From assembly GCA_903944895.1 (NCBI GenBank), contig CAJATL010000380.1, positions 1 to 37,798 on the forward strand: 37,798 bases of DNA, read 5' to 3'. The DNA comes from an uncultured Bacteroidota bacterium. GTDB lineage: Bacteria > Bacteroidota > Bacteroidia > Bacteroidales > 4484-276. A program made the translations under genes and the position numbers. Numbering within the stretch: position 1 is the stretch's first letter; each line of letters begins with the position of its first letter. The notes under the pieces are model-generated. The model was not told the DNA's origin, ran no database searches, and saw only the letters and a list, made by a program, of their open reading frames with translations. Shown here one piece after another: positions 1 through 9,252 of the stretch.

Positions 1-445
1 CCCGGGCAACACCCACGGCGTGTAAGGTGTGGTTTCCGGTGGCCGACGAAACATTGTGAATATTCCATTCGGGTTTTGCAAAATGGTTCGACATGTGCCT
101 GCCGCCGCTGGCAACATCGGTAGCTTTTGATAAACCGTTTAAAATGATTTCTTCAGGAGTCAGTCCTGCCGAAATTGCCGTGAGCATGTCGCGGTAATAG
201 GGGAACAGATGATCCTGATTTCTCCTGAAAACCTGTCCGATGGCGAGCTGTATCCCGTCGTGTCCTGCAAAAGGTGCATGATACGACCATCCCAGCGCCT
301 GCCTGAGGTAATTGGGTGCTTTATCGTCAATCTGACGCCCGAGCGTCATCAGGTAATACCATTTTCTAAGAGTCTCTTTATCAGTTTTTTTAAGGGTAAA
401 AATTTTGTCTTCTTTGTTTAAAGTTAAGAGCTTACGGTTTATCAT
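1..445 (-). CDS. 2-oxoacid dehydrogenase E1 component, 5' part only
   Basis: The minus strand reads open from an ATG at 445-443 to the left edge (148 codons), beginning MINRKLLTLNKED. The translation holds RQIDDKAPNYLRQALGW, YHAPFAGHDGIQLAIG and FPYYRDMLTAISAGL, typical of the thiamine-diphosphate-dependent E1 alpha region of branched-chain 2-oxoacid (2-oxoisovalerate) or pyruvate dehydrogenases. In Bacteroidota this family is often a fused alpha-beta E1 protein; the rest is outside the window, so fusion cannot be judged. E1 decarboxylates a 2-oxoacid and passes the acyl group to the lipoyl E2 subunit. Family assignment is fairly sure, substrate is not. Confidence 0.8.
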   Translation of the reverse strand, partial: MINRKLLTLNKEDKIFTLKKTDKETLRKWYYLMTLGRQIDDKAPNYLRQALGWSYHAPFAGHDGIQLAIGQVFRRNQDHLFPYYRDMLTAISAGLTPEEIILNGLSKATDVASGGRHMSNHFAKPEWNIHNVSSATGNHTLHAVGVAR

Positions 446-630
446 TTTCAAATATTTTTTCTGATTTTCTGTCAATTTTAATAAATCGCAAAGATAACAT
501 AGTTGCGGTTGGTTTGTTCAGCGTCAGCATTTCAACAATTTCTAACAGAATTATGTTGCTGAATGGCTGTTGTCTTTAAAATTCCTTTTATGTAGCTGAT
601 ATTGCTATGGTTACAATGATGAGTTTTCCC

Positions 631-1923
631 TTATTGAGGAATTGTTTTGTTCAGGAAATTTTCTTCGAGAGATTTCCAGTCCGGCAGACGGCTGAACGAC
701 CATTTTCCCAAAACCTGCCCGTTCTTCATCAAAAGCAAACCAGGATTTGAACGGACCATCGTTTTTAAAACCACATCGTCGGCATTAAAAAATTCGAAGC
801 CTTCGGGAAGCTGATTGATTTCTTTGAAAGCACTGATTTTTTCAGGGATGCTTGCCGTGAGGCAGACACACGCAATATTGCCGGCATCGGCATTTAAAAA
901 CAGCGATTTAAGTTTGCGGAAACTTTTTTTATTGGTTTCATCCAGGTCGTAGGCTACCACAATCAGGTTATAATCAGGATTACGCAGGTAAACATTGGTG
1001 ATATCGTTGCCTTCCAGATCGCTGATGGCCAGATTATTTCCCGGGTTTACATTCGGGTCTTCGACGCGTTGGGAGACAAACTGCCAGTTTTTAAGCCAGG
1101 TGGTATCGTTAAATGGATAATCAGGCGACTGATATTCTTTTTGCTCACCGGTGGCCTTATTTTGATAGGTCAGAAAATGCTTTACAGGCAATGGGTTTTC
1201 GGCAAACATCTTATTCCCAACCTTCCACGGCATAAAATCGATCATGGGCAGGTTGCGGTAATTGAAGTATTGGAATCCCAGGAAAAGGATGATGAAACTG
1301 AATGCCAATGCCCATTCGGTGCGGTTTTTATAAAAGACGGCAATGCTTTTCTTCTCCAGGAAAATAATCAGCACAAAAACATTGATCGCGAGATTTTTAT
1401 AAAAAGTTTGCCAGTTCGACATGATGATTGCATCACCAAAACAGCCACAATCGGGAACAGGATTATTAAATGCGTCGTTGAGGGTGGTAAGGGTAAAAAA
1501 TCCCATCATCAGCAGAGTCAGCCAGGCCGTGAGTTTAGGTTTTACGTTGGCTAACAGCAAAGCTCCAAGCACAAATTCGCTGGCATTTAATAAAAATGAA
1601 AGGACAAGTGAAGCGGGAATCATCCAGTCGGTGCCGAAGGCGACAAAATAATCTTCGACGCGATAGGCCGTTCCGAGCGGATCAACACCTTTAACAATGC
1701 CCGAAAAAATGAAAAGCAGTCCGAGCAAAATCTGGCTGACCCTGATCATCACCGGGCTAAAAATCTTGCTGAACTTAAAGGCTATTGCCGGATTAAGTAG
1801 CAGCAGCAGCAGAAATGGAAAATTAAGCTTCTCGAAATAAACGATCAGTGAAGCAGAAAAAACGGTAATAAAAATAATTGCCCATCCGCTGATGGCTTTT
1901 AATGTATTGCTGTTTAGTGACAT
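631..1923 (-). CDS. BT_3928-type DoxX/MauE membrane protein with thioredoxin-like C-terminus
   Basis: A 430-residue protein. Residues 1-210 contain several hydrophobic helices of the DoxX/MauE type. A VPDCGCFGDA motif (Cys159, Cys161) matches the conserved cysteine pair of MauE-like membrane proteins involved in thiol-disulfide chemistry. The C-terminal half (about 220-430) is soluble and looks thioredoxin-like (LIVVAYDLDETNKKSFRKL ... PGLLLMKNGQVLGKWS) but I see no CxxC in it; a CVC occurs near residue 353. Known Bacteroidota proteins of this architecture are annotated BT_3928 family. A periplasmic redox role is inferred. It lies 46 nt downstream of the coiled-coil protein on the same strand. 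Confidence 0.75.
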   Translation of the reverse strand: MSLNSNTLKAISGWAIIFITVFSASLIVYFEKLNFPFLLLLLLNPAIAFKFSKIFSPVMIRVSQILLGLLFIFSGIVKGVDPLGTAYRVEDYFVAFGTDWMIPASLVLSFLLNASEFVLGALLLANVKPKLTAWLTLLMMGFFTLTTLNDAFNNPVPDCGCFGDAIIMSNWQTFYKNLAINVFVLIIFLEKKSIAVFYKNRTEWALAFSFIILFLGFQYFNYRNLPMIDFMPWKVGNKMFAENPLPVKHFLTYQNKATGEQKEYQSPDYPFNDTTWLKNWQFVSQRVEDPNVNPGNNLAISDLEGNDITNVYLRNPDYNLIVVAYDLDETNKKSFRKLKSLFLNADAGNIACVCLTASIPEKISAFKEINQLPEGFEFFNADDVVLKTMVRSNPGLLLMKNGQVLGKWSFSRLPDWKSLEENFLNKTIPQ

Positions 1924-1969
1924 ATAAATTATTTGTTGAGATTTGTAAAGCCAGAATCAACGACCAGGA

Positions 1970-2611
1970 TTACTTTTCTTTACCCTTCTTTTTGTCTTTT
2001 TTGTTGCCGTCGTCTTCAATTTTGGAATCATCAATTTCCTTGTCGGGAGGGCCGGTGATCGCTTCGAGTTGTTTTTCGGCTTCAGCTAAGGCTTTTTGAG
2101 CAGGTTTTAACTTTTCGTTACCAACGCTGTTTTTCTCTTTGCCTTTTGCGATGTTCTTTTTACCCGTTTCGTATTTGGCGTTGGCTTCCTTAATTTTTGC
2201 ATCGGCTAGGCGCAGTTCTTCACGATGTTTTGTGCTAAGCTCGCGGATTTCTTTTCTGGCATTCTCAACCGTGGCTTTATCCTTGCTGTTAAGCTGTTTT
2301 TCGAGCATTTTATACTCTGAATTATAGGTTTTTTCCAACGAAGCTTTTTCGCTGTTTGCAATTTTAAGATCTTCTTTGGCCTCTGTCATCATGCGGCTTC
2401 CGGCATCAGTAAGGCTGTCGCCTTCGTCGAGATAGGCCTGGGCGCGGGCTAACGAAACTTCGACACGCTGAACACTTTGCTGTGCCCGCTGCAACTGCAT
2501 TTCCTCACGGCTCAGCTTTGGCTCTTCGGTTTGCTGGGCAACAATTGAATGTGAGAAAAATACCAGGAAAAAAAGCGTGATCATTCCGGTTAAAATTCGA
2601 TGCTTTTTCAT
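1970..2611 (-). CDS. exported coiled-coil protein of unknown function
   Basis: 213 residues. An N-terminal signal peptide (MKKHRILTGMITLFFLVFFS, cleavage probably after IVAQ) is followed by a highly charged region with heptad-like spacing of Leu/Ala and many Lys/Glu residues from about 35 to 185, consistent with a long coiled coil. The tail is Asp/Lys rich and ends GNKKDKKKGKEK. I do not recognise a named family. It probably sits in the periplasm and may be cotranscribed with the downstream DoxX-type gene. Confidence 0.65.
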   Translation of the reverse strand: MKKHRILTGMITLFFLVFFSHSIVAQQTEEPKLSREEMQLQRAQQSVQRVEVSLARAQAYLDEGDSLTDAGSRMMTEAKEDLKIANSEKASLEKTYNSEYKMLEKQLNSKDKATVENARKEIRELSTKHREELRLADAKIKEANAKYETGKKNIAKGKEKNSVGNEKLKPAQKALAEAEKQLEAITGPPDKEIDDSKIEDDGNKKDKKKGKEK

Positions 2612-2722
2612 ACGCTATTTATGATTTTAGTGATTTTTAAAAAATTGCTCAAAGATAAAATGGATTATTTTCGCTTCGTGTTAACGATATGTAAAAAGAA
2701 TCCACAAAATTAATATTTCCTG

Positions 2723-3577
2723 ATGATGTCAAAAATGAACTGCAACGGCAAATTGCTCGATTTATCTTCACCGGTTGTGATGGGGATTTTAAATATTACG
2801 CCAGATTCGTTTTATGATGGTGGGAAATATCCAACCACCGGCAACGCTTTGATTCAGGCCGAAAGGATGATCAGTGAAGGTGCCGCTATTATTGATGTTG
2901 GCGCTGTTTCAACCCGGCCTGATGCCATCGAAATAGATGAAAAGGAGGAATGGTCGCGGCTGAAAGCTGTTTTGCCCGTATTGCGGAATAAATTTCCTGA
3001 AACCATAATTTCAGTTGATACCTGGCGAAGTTCGGTTGCGAGGGAGGCTGTGGCTTGTGGCGCCGACATGATCAACGATATTTCGGGTGGACAGTTTGAT
3101 CAGGAAATGTTTAAAACGGTGGCTGATCTGGAAGTTGCATACATCATGATGCACACGCAGGGAACCCCGGTTGCCATGCAGCTAAACCCTCAATATGCTG
3201 ATGTTGTGGAGGATGTTTTTGATTTCTTTGCCGAAAATCTGCGTAAGCTGAACAAAATGGGAGTTCGTAAAAATATCATTATTGATCCGGGTTTTGGTTT
3301 TGGGAAAACGGCAAAGCATAATCATGAACTGCTTTCGAGGCTGTCGAAATTCAAAAGCTTTGGTTTTCCAGTTCTTGCCGGATTATCGCGTAAATCGATG
3401 ATTTATAAAATTTTGGGAACACAACCTTCCGAAGCCCTCGCCGGGACTACCGTTTTAAACACCATCGCGCTGCTGAATGGCGCCGACATTCTGAGGGTTC
3501 ATGATGTCAGGGAAGCTGTGGAAGCAATTAAGCTGGTTGGCTTTTATCAAAATAACAATCAGAAATCCGACATCTGA
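2723..3577 (+). CDS. folP: dihydropteroate synthase
   Basis: 284 residues, normal length. Makes 7,8-dihydropteroate from pterin pyrophosphate and p-aminobenzoate in folate synthesis (cytoplasm). Signature motifs are visible: MGILNITPDSFYDGG near residues 19-33, GAAIIDVGAVSTRP near 53-66, ISVDTW, DMINDISGG, and IIDPGFGFGK for substrate binding. The start is ATGATG at 2723, so the second ATG is equally possible. The gene is followed after 123 nt by cdaA on the same strand, a pairing often seen in Bacteroidota. Confidence 0.95.
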   Translation: MMSKMNCNGKLLDLSSPVVMGILNITPDSFYDGGKYPTTGNALIQAERMISEGAAIIDVGAVSTRPDAIEIDEKEEWSRLKAVLPVLRNKFPETIISVDTWRSSVAREAVACGADMINDISGGQFDQEMFKTVADLEVAYIMMHTQGTPVAMQLNPQYADVVEDVFDFFAENLRKLNKMGVRKNIIIDPGFGFGKTAKHNHELLSRLSKFKSFGFPVLAGLSRKSMIYKILGTQPSEALAGTTVLNTIALLNGADILRVHDVREAVEAIKLVGFYQNNNQKSDI

Positions 3578-3700
3578 AAAAGCCACTTCATTTCTTTTTA
3601 CTCAAAATCAGGTATTTGAAGGTTATTATCCGACTGTTTTTACTTTCATCCCCGATTTCGGGATTAAATGTTTATTTTTGAAGCCGGCTTAAAATACTTT

Positions 3701-4495
3701 ATGATAAACCTGTTCATCACCGCATTTATTGATATCAAGCTTACAGACGCTATTGATATTCTGTTGGTTGCTTTTTTATTGTATGAGTTGTACAACCTTT
3801 TAAAAGGAACTGCAGCCATCAACATCTTTTTTGGAATTGTTTCGATATTCCTGCTTTGGAAACTTGTTTCTGCACTCCAGATGAAAATGCTTCGCGAAAT
3901 CCTTGGAGCCTTTATTTCGGTTGGTTTTATCGCACTGATTGTTGTTTTCCAGCCCGAAATACGCCAGTTCCTTTTATTGATCGGAACCCCGAGGTTTGTG
4001 AGTAAAACCAGGCAAAGGCTTCGTTTTTTCAGGTTCTCCGACAACCAGTTACAACTTTTGGAAGTTGACCCTATCGTTACTGCCTGCCGTAAAATGTCGG
4101 CAAATAATACCGGAGCTATAATAATTATTGCCAAATCAAACGAGTTGCGGCAATACATCAATACAGGTCAGATTATTGATGCCAAAATTTCGGATGAACT
4201 ACTGATGAATATTTTCTTTAAAAACAGTCCGTTGCACGATGGTGCTGTAATTATCCTGAACAACAAAATCAGGTCGGCCAGGTCAATTCTGCCTGTATCC
4301 AGTACCCAAAAAATATCAGTCAGGCTGGGATTAAGGCATCGTGCCGCGGTTGGAATCACCGAAAAGACCGACGCCGTAGCCATCATCGTTTCGGAGGAAA
4401 CAGGTGAGATTTCGTATTGCAAAAAAGGGGTTCTCATTCATAATGTTAACCCCTCCAATCTTCGTAATTTTCTTGAGAAAGAGTTTAATTCGTAA
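3701..4495 (+). CDS. cdaA: diadenylate cyclase CdaA (c-di-AMP synthase)
   Basis: 264 residues from ATG 3701; an earlier in-frame ATG at 3668 would add 11 residues. About three hydrophobic helices occupy residues 15-90, followed by a DisA_N diadenylate cyclase domain. The catalytic DGA motif is at residues 180-182 (LHDGAVII) and the RHR motif at 212-214 (GLRHRAAVG), both intact. The enzyme condenses two ATP into c-di-AMP at the inner membrane, a second messenger tied to osmotic and envelope control. No clear Shine-Dalgarno is seen at either start, which is normal for this phylum. Confidence 0.93.
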   Translation: MINLFITAFIDIKLTDAIDILLVAFLLYELYNLLKGTAAINIFFGIVSIFLLWKLVSALQMKMLREILGAFISVGFIALIVVFQPEIRQFLLLIGTPRFVSKTRQRLRFFRFSDNQLQLLEVDPIVTACRKMSANNTGAIIIIAKSNELRQYINTGQIIDAKISDELLMNIFFKNSPLHDGAVIILNNKIRSARSILPVSSTQKISVRLGLRHRAAVGITEKTDAVAIIVSEETGEISYCKKGVLIHNVNPSNLRNFLEKEFNS

Positions 4496-4734
4496 CCAAA
4501 TAACTCTTGATTTGTCACAAAAACTAAATCTCAAATTTCTTGATTACTCTCCGCAGGCCTGCAAAGACTGAGAATTTTAAAACATTTTCCACCGAATCTT
4601 ATCGAAAAAAGCTTCCTCAACCTTCGTACAAATTTGAAACCCCGGATTCTTCAAAACAATAAAGGCAAATAATTTTCAAAATATTCTGAGTTGAGAAGAT
4701 TTCCCAATACCTGTACTTTCGACAAATGATGATT

Positions 4735-5265
4735 TTATTGGATGGCTTTGGTTGAATCAGCATTTTGGAAAATTTCGATCAATTCCTCTGGTGATTTTCC
4801 GAGGTATTTCAACGATACTTCGGCATCATCGGCAAATTCGTTGGTGGGATATTTTGCGATAAACGATTCGTAAATTTCTTTGGCTTTATCGAGGCGGCCA
4901 AGATTATTTTCGTAAACATAACCTTTTAAAAACAAGGCCTCCGGGGCTTTGCGGTAATCCGGAAAATCATTCAAAATCCGATCATAAAACCTGATGGCTT
5001 CCATCGAACGATTGGTGTTCATGGCGATATCGCCGGCTTTGAAAATATAGGAAGGTGCTAAAGTGTCATCTTTAAATTTATCAGCAAAAGCAATGTAAGC
5101 AGCAATCAGATCATTAACCTTGTCGGTGTTGAGTGCACCGTTTTCGGCGAAGGCCTCCTGTTCGGCTTTTTCGATAATTTTAATGTCTTTTGTACGCTGC
5201 GACTGACAAGCAGATAAAACAAACACGAATGCTGTTACCATTAAAAATTGAAATGACTTTTTCAT
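4735..5265 (-). CDS. tetratricopeptide-repeat lipoprotein
   Basis: 176 residues. The N-terminus MKKSFQFLMVTAFVFVLSAC carries a lipobox (LSAC, lipidation at Cys20), so the product is probably a membrane-anchored lipoprotein. The rest is helical with TPR-like repeats (SYIFKAGDIAMNTNRSMEAI, ALFLKGYVYENNLGRLDKAK, YPTNEFADDAEVSLKYLG), resembling the BamD/YbgF type but shorter than BamD. It is the last gene of an apparent ruvX-def-lipoprotein operon, 7 nt after def. The partner protein is unknown. Confidence 0.75.
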   Translation of the reverse strand: MKKSFQFLMVTAFVFVLSACQSQRTKDIKIIEKAEQEAFAENGALNTDKVNDLIAAYIAFADKFKDDTLAPSYIFKAGDIAMNTNRSMEAIRFYDRILNDFPDYRKAPEALFLKGYVYENNLGRLDKAKEIYESFIAKYPTNEFADDAEVSLKYLGKSPEELIEIFQNADSTKAIQ

Positions 5266-5272
5266 AAACTTA

Positions 5273-5857
5273 TTATTTTGGATTTGTTATTCTTTTCTTT
5301 TTTAAGGGAGGGAAAATCATTTTGTAATCGGGTTTGATATTTCCGGTTGTGATGTCCTGTAATTTGCGTTTTAGCAGCGTTTTCCGGAGCATACTTATTT
5401 TATCAACAAACAGGATTCCGTCGAGGTGATCGTATTCGTGCTGAATTACACGTGCAATCATGCCACTGTAGGTTTCATCGTGAAATTGCCAGTTTTCGTC
5501 GTAATATTCGATGCGGATGTCATTTTTCCGCCACACTTCTTCACGAATATTGGGAATGCTCAAACAACCTTCCTCCACCAGTTTTTCGTCGCCGGTGCGC
5601 TCCATAATATGTGCGTTAAGGAAAACTTTTTTAAAATCTTTGGCTTCAGGGATTTCATCGGCATAATGCGAGGCATCCATCACAAAAACCCTGATGGATT
5701 TGTTAACCTGGGGTGCGGCCAAACCAACACCTTCGGCAAAGTACATGGTTTCGAACATATCCCTGATAAATTGCTCCAGTTCGGGATAATCTTTATCAAT
5801 ATCCTGGGCAACTTTCTTTAAAACCGGATGCCCGTAGGCAGTAATGGGTAATATCAT
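5273..5857 (-). CDS. def: peptide deformylase
   Basis: 194 residues, usual length. Removes the formyl group from the N-terminal methionine of new proteins. All three metal-site motifs are intact: GVGLAAPQ at residues 43-50, EEGCLSIP at 95-102 (metal ligand Cys98) and QHEYDHLDG (His140, Glu141, His144). The start ATG overlaps the 3' end of ruvX by 4 nt, which suggests translational coupling. Confidence 0.96.
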   Translation of the reverse strand: MILPITAYGHPVLKKVAQDIDKDYPELEQFIRDMFETMYFAEGVGLAAPQVNKSIRVFVMDASHYADEIPEAKDFKKVFLNAHIMERTGDEKLVEEGCLSIPNIREEVWRKNDIRIEYYDENWQFHDETYSGMIARVIQHEYDHLDGILFVDKISMLRKTLLKRKLQDITTGNIKPDYKMIFPPLKKKRITNPK

Positions 5858-6291
5858 TGTATCAAATTTTTTAAAGTTATCGATCTGGACTGCATGTACG
5901 ACTGTAAAATGATCGTCGCACTGATGGTGTCAACAAGTTCTTTGTTCTGACGGGCTTTTTTACCCAGGCCTGATGCAAGCATGGTATCGTGGGCCATTTT
6001 TGAGGTAAATCGCTCATCGCACCTATCAACAGGAATATGAGGAAATTGTTTTATCAGTCTTCTCACAAAAGGTTCGATGAAGCGGGCAGCATCTGAGGGG
6101 GAATTGTTCATTTGCTTTGGCTCTCCGACAACAATCCGGTCAACTTTTTCTCTTTTAAAATAATCCTCCAGAAAAGTTAAAATATCCTTGGCATGAACAG
6201 TAGTCAGGCCGGTAGCAATGATCTGAAGTTCATCGGTAACCGCGATACCAGCACGTTTTTGTCCGTAATCGATGGCGAGAATTCTGCCCAT
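5854..6291 (-). CDS. ruvX: RuvX/YqgF-type nuclease (pre-16S rRNA processing)
   Basis: 145 residues with an RNase H-like fold. It starts MGRILAIDYGQKRAGIAVTD, where the first acidic active-site residue (Asp in AIDYG) is seen; VGEPKQMN and DERFTSKMA match the other conserved blocks. Known family members act in maturation of the 16S rRNA 5' end and were also named putative Holliday junction resolvases. It is first in the operon with def and a lipoprotein gene. Confidence 0.92.
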   Translation of the reverse strand: MGRILAIDYGQKRAGIAVTDELQIIATGLTTVHAKDILTFLEDYFKREKVDRIVVGEPKQMNNSPSDAARFIEPFVRRLIKQFPHIPVDRCDERFTSKMAHDTMLASGLGKKARQNKELVDTISATIILQSYMQSRSITLKNLIQ

Positions 6292-6437
6292 GAAAAATCT
6301 GAAATTTAATTTATCTTAAAAATATTTCCTGGTTTGGAGATTTACACCCTTTTCGCTGAAATCTGCAAACCGCGCAAAATTATAAAGAAAAAGGGTATCA
6401 GATAATTTTTTACCTATTTTTGAAGTTTCCGATAATT

Positions 6438-7256
6438 ATGAACATGGATTTAAAATTTATCATCGAAGATGCCTGGGAAAACCGGCAGAAATTGCAGGAA
6501 AGTGCAACGCGTGAAGCCATCGAAGAGGTTGTACGCTTGCTAGATGTGGGCGAAATCAGGGTAGCAGAACCTTTTGAAGGGGGCTGGAAACTGAACGAAT
6601 GGATTAAGAAAGCTGTGATTTTGTATTTTCCAATCAGGAAGATGGAGACCCGCGAAGTTGGGATTTTTGAGTTTCATGATAAGATTGAATTAAAGAAAAA
6701 TTACGCTGAACTTGGTGTCAGGGTTGTTCCTTCAGCCGTTGCCCGTTATGGCGCCTACCTTGCAAAAGGGGTGGTTTTGATGCCATCGTACGTAAATATT
6801 GGCGCTTATGTGGGCAGTGGAACGATGGTTGATACCTGGGCTACCGTTGGCTCATGCGCGCAGATCGGTAAAAATGTTCATTTAAGCGGTGGAGTAGGTG
6901 TTGGAGGTGTGCTGGAGCCGGTTCAGGCAGCACCGGTGATTATCGAGGATGATTGTTTTATAGGTTCGCGTTCGATCATAGTTGAAGGAGTAAAAGTTGA
7001 GCGGGAAGCTGTGCTTGGAGCCAATGTCGTAATCACCAATTCGACTAAGATTATCGATGTAACCGGCGATAAACCCATCGAAATGAAAGGCGTTGTGCCT
7101 TCACGGTCGGTGGTGATTCCAGGCTCCTATACCAAAAAATTTCCTGCCGGCGATTTTCAGGTTCCCTGCGCCCTGATTATCGGAAAGCGCAAACCGTCAA
7201 CCGATCTTAAAACTTCCCTCAACGAGGCGCTGCGCGACTATGAGCTGGCCGTTTAG
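6438..7256 (+). CDS. dapD: 2,3,4,5-tetrahydropyridine-2,6-dicarboxylate N-succinyltransferase
   Basis: 272 residues from ATG 6438 (a TTG at 6420 and an ATG at 6444 are alternatives). The N-terminal helical domain is followed by a left-handed beta-helix with hexapeptide repeats (GAYLAKGVVLMPSYVNIGAYVGSGTMVDTW region) and the motifs GGVGVGGVLEP and DDCFIGSRSIIVEGV of DapD. It transfers succinyl from succinyl-CoA to tetrahydrodipicolinate in lysine and diaminopimelate synthesis. It is divergent from ruvX across a 146-nt gap. Confidence 0.95.
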   Translation: MNMDLKFIIEDAWENRQKLQESATREAIEEVVRLLDVGEIRVAEPFEGGWKLNEWIKKAVILYFPIRKMETREVGIFEFHDKIELKKNYAELGVRVVPSAVARYGAYLAKGVVLMPSYVNIGAYVGSGTMVDTWATVGSCAQIGKNVHLSGGVGVGGVLEPVQAAPVIIEDDCFIGSRSIIVEGVKVEREAVLGANVVITNSTKIIDVTGDKPIEMKGVVPSRSVVIPGSYTKKFPAGDFQVPCALIIGKRKPSTDLKTSLNEALRDYELAV

Positions 7257-7307
7257 CGTAATCAAGATTTCCTGTGAATACTTTATTTTGATAATAATAA
7301 CTTTCGG

Positions 7308-8324
7308 GTGAAAAATAATAGCATCAAAAAAATACTGATCATACAGACCGCTTCTATTGGAGATGTGGTTCTCGCCACGCCTGTTATCGAAAAACTCAGG
7401 CAGTTTTATCCTGAGGCTACGATTGATTTTTTGGTTAAAAAAGGTATCGAAAGCCTCTTGGTTGGCCATCCCAAGCTTAGCCATGTTTTGATCTGGAACA
7501 AAACCGAAGATAAGTACCAGCAACTGTGGAGACTTCTAAGAAATATCAGAAACGAAAAATACGATGTGGTGGTCAACCTGCAAAGGTTTGCTTCGAGCGG
7601 TTTCATCACGGTCTTTTCGGGAGCGCCGGTGAAGTTGGGGTTTAACAAAAACCCGTTTTCGCTGTTCTTCACAAAATCGGTAAGGCATCTCATTACCTCA
7701 GATCCTGCAAAGAGTGTACACGAAACGGTACGAAATCTTGAAGTAGTTGCCTCAATTACCGATAAATCTGCGGATTATCCCATCAGGCTTTATCCGGCTG
7801 CCGAAGATTTTGCAAAGGTTTCGCAGTTTAAAACATCCCGTTATATTTGTCTTGCACCAACATCGTTGTGGTTTACCAAGCAGTTTCCAGCCGAAAAATG
7901 GATCGAATTTCTAAAAGAAGTCGATCGTGATCTACATGTTTATTTTTTAGGTTCAAAAAGCGACGTGAAGGCCTGCGGTGAAATCATCGAAAAATCGGGA
8001 CATCAAAATTCGATAAATTTGTCGGGTAAACTTACCTTCATGCAGTCGGCGGCATTGATGCGTGACGCGGCAATGAATTTTGTGAACGATTCGGCACCGC
8101 AGCATTTTGCGTCAGCGATGAATGCTCCTGTAACTGCAATTTTTTGTTCGACGGTACCTGCTTTTGGTTTCGGGCCGCTCTCAGAAAATTCGGCAATTAT
8201 CGAGACCGACGAAAAACTGAGCTGCAAACCATGCGGATTACATGGTTTCGAATCATGCCCTGAGAAACATTTTAAATGTGCCCTCACCATCCGTAAAGAA
8301 AAAATTCTTGAACGTATCAAATAA
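7308..8324 (+). CDS. glycosyltransferase family 9 (heptosyltransferase-like)
   Basis: 338 residues starting at GTG 7308; no ATG lies near and the N-terminus KKILIIQTASIGDVVLATPV is the usual beta1-loop of GT9 enzymes. Further family signs are VNLQRFASS, ICLAPTSLWFTKQFPAEKW (donor-site region) and VNDSAPQHFASAMNAPVTAIF near the C-terminus. GT9 proteins add heptose or related sugars to lipopolysaccharide core at the inner membrane. The exact sugar cannot be told. Confidence 0.85.
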   Translation: MKNNSIKKILIIQTASIGDVVLATPVIEKLRQFYPEATIDFLVKKGIESLLVGHPKLSHVLIWNKTEDKYQQLWRLLRNIRNEKYDVVVNLQRFASSGFITVFSGAPVKLGFNKNPFSLFFTKSVRHLITSDPAKSVHETVRNLEVVASITDKSADYPIRLYPAAEDFAKVSQFKTSRYICLAPTSLWFTKQFPAEKWIEFLKEVDRDLHVYFLGSKSDVKACGEIIEKSGHQNSINLSGKLTFMQSAALMRDAAMNFVNDSAPQHFASAMNAPVTAIFCSTVPAFGFGPLSENSAIIETDEKLSCKPCGLHGFESCPEKHFKCALTIRKEKILERIK

Positions 8325-8405
8325 TTTCCGATTACTTTTGTATTAGGTAAACAAATACTTAAAATAGTGGTCAATTTCCATTTACTGTATTTTGCTGACA
8401 AAACT

Positions 8406-8972
8406 ATGATGCTTGAAGAAATTGAAAAGACGATTAAAATTCTGCAGTCGGGAGGAATAATCCTTTATCCGACTGATACGATCTGGGGAATTGGCTGCGA
8501 TCCGACCAACCAGAAAGCCGTTGACAAAATTTATAGGGTTAAGAAACGGATCGAAGGGAAGAGTTTGCTGGTACTTGTTGACACTGTCGAACGCCTTTCG
8601 ACTTATGTTGATAAACTTAACCCGGTGATTATCGACCTTGTAAAAAACTATGAAAGGCCATTGACCGTAATTTATCCCAACGCCAAAAATGTTGCAAAAG
8701 GTGTTTCGGCCGCTGATAACACCATCGGAATCAGAATAGTAAATGATGAATTTTGCCGTGAGTTGATCAGGAATTTCGGAAAAGCCATTGTTTCAACTTC
8801 AGCCAATGTTTCAGGAGATCCGTCGCCGGTAATTTTTCAGCAAATTTCCAGGGAAATCAAAGACAATGTTGATTATGTGGTGAACCTTTATCAGGACCGG
8901 ATCCGGTCGATGAAGCCATCCCGCATCATTCGGGCAAAAGAAAACGGAGATTTTGAGATTGTCAGGGCTTAA
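8406..8972 (+). CDS. threonylcarbamoyl-AMP synthase family protein (Sua5/YciO/YrdC)
   Basis: 188 residues from ATG 8406. A GTG at 8367 would add 13 residues that do not look like the family. It begins MMLEEIEKTIKILQSGGIILYPTDTIWGIGCD, with the KR-loop YRVKKR and SANVSGDPSP near the C-terminus, as in YrdC-domain proteins. TsaC/YrdC makes threonylcarbamoyl-AMP for the t6A modification of ANN-decoding tRNAs. YciO paralogs look similar, so I leave the symbol open. Confidence 0.88.
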   Translation: MMLEEIEKTIKILQSGGIILYPTDTIWGIGCDPTNQKAVDKIYRVKKRIEGKSLLVLVDTVERLSTYVDKLNPVIIDLVKNYERPLTVIYPNAKNVAKGVSAADNTIGIRIVNDEFCRELIRNFGKAIVSTSANVSGDPSPVIFQQISREIKDNVDYVVNLYQDRIRSMKPSRIIRAKENGDFEIVRA

Positions 8973-9063
8973 TTTAATGAACTCTTATCCAATTAATTAA
9001 ACCCATCAAAATTCTCTCTTCAAATTTTATTCTAAAAATTGATGAAAAGAATGCAAAAAAAAC

Positions 9064-9093
9064 TTTGGTGATAAAATAATTAATGTATTTTTG
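9064..9093 (+). promoter_or_regulatory. promoter-like boxes for tRNA-Asp
   Basis: TTTG at 9064-9067 and TATTTTTG at 9086-9093 are separated by 18 nt. This matches the known Bacteroidota pattern (-33 TTTG, -7 TAnnTTTG). Transcription would begin near 9100, about 28 nt before the tRNA. Confidence 0.6.
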
Positions 9094-9127
9094 CACCGCT
9101 TTTGGAAGTTCTTTACAAGCAAAATTT

Positions 9128-9201
9128 GGTCTGGTAGTTCAGTTGGTTAGAATGCCTGCCTGTCACGCAGGAGGTCGCGAGTTCGAGTCTCGTCCAGACC
9201 G
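9128..9201 (+). tRNA. tRNA-Asp (anticodon GTC)
   Basis: A 74-nt cloverleaf. The acceptor stem is GGTCTGG/CCAGACC with discriminator G9201, the anticodon stem CCTGC/GCAGG encloses loop CTGTCAC (anticodon GTC), and the T-arm is GCGAG-TTCGAGT-CTCGT. No CCA is encoded; the next bases are CGA. A terminator follows. Confidence 0.95.
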
Positions 9202-9214
9202 CGAATCAAAAATT

Positions 9215-9252
9215 AACCCATTGTTAAACAACGTTTTAGCAATGGGTTTTTT
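9215..9252 (+). terminator. rho-independent terminator after tRNA-Asp
   Basis: AACCCATTG at 9215-9223 pairs with CAATGGGTT at 9240-9248, followed by a T-run to 9252. It separates tRNA-Asp from the selenoprotein genes. Confidence 0.8.

Noticed and set aside
209-421. Plus-strand 70-codon open frame at the left edge
   Set aside because: It is the shadow of the minus-strand E1 gene, which shows clear family motifs.
3575-3619. TGA at the end of folP as another Sec codon
   Set aside because: Only 13 sense codons follow before the next TGA, and the protein already has full family length.
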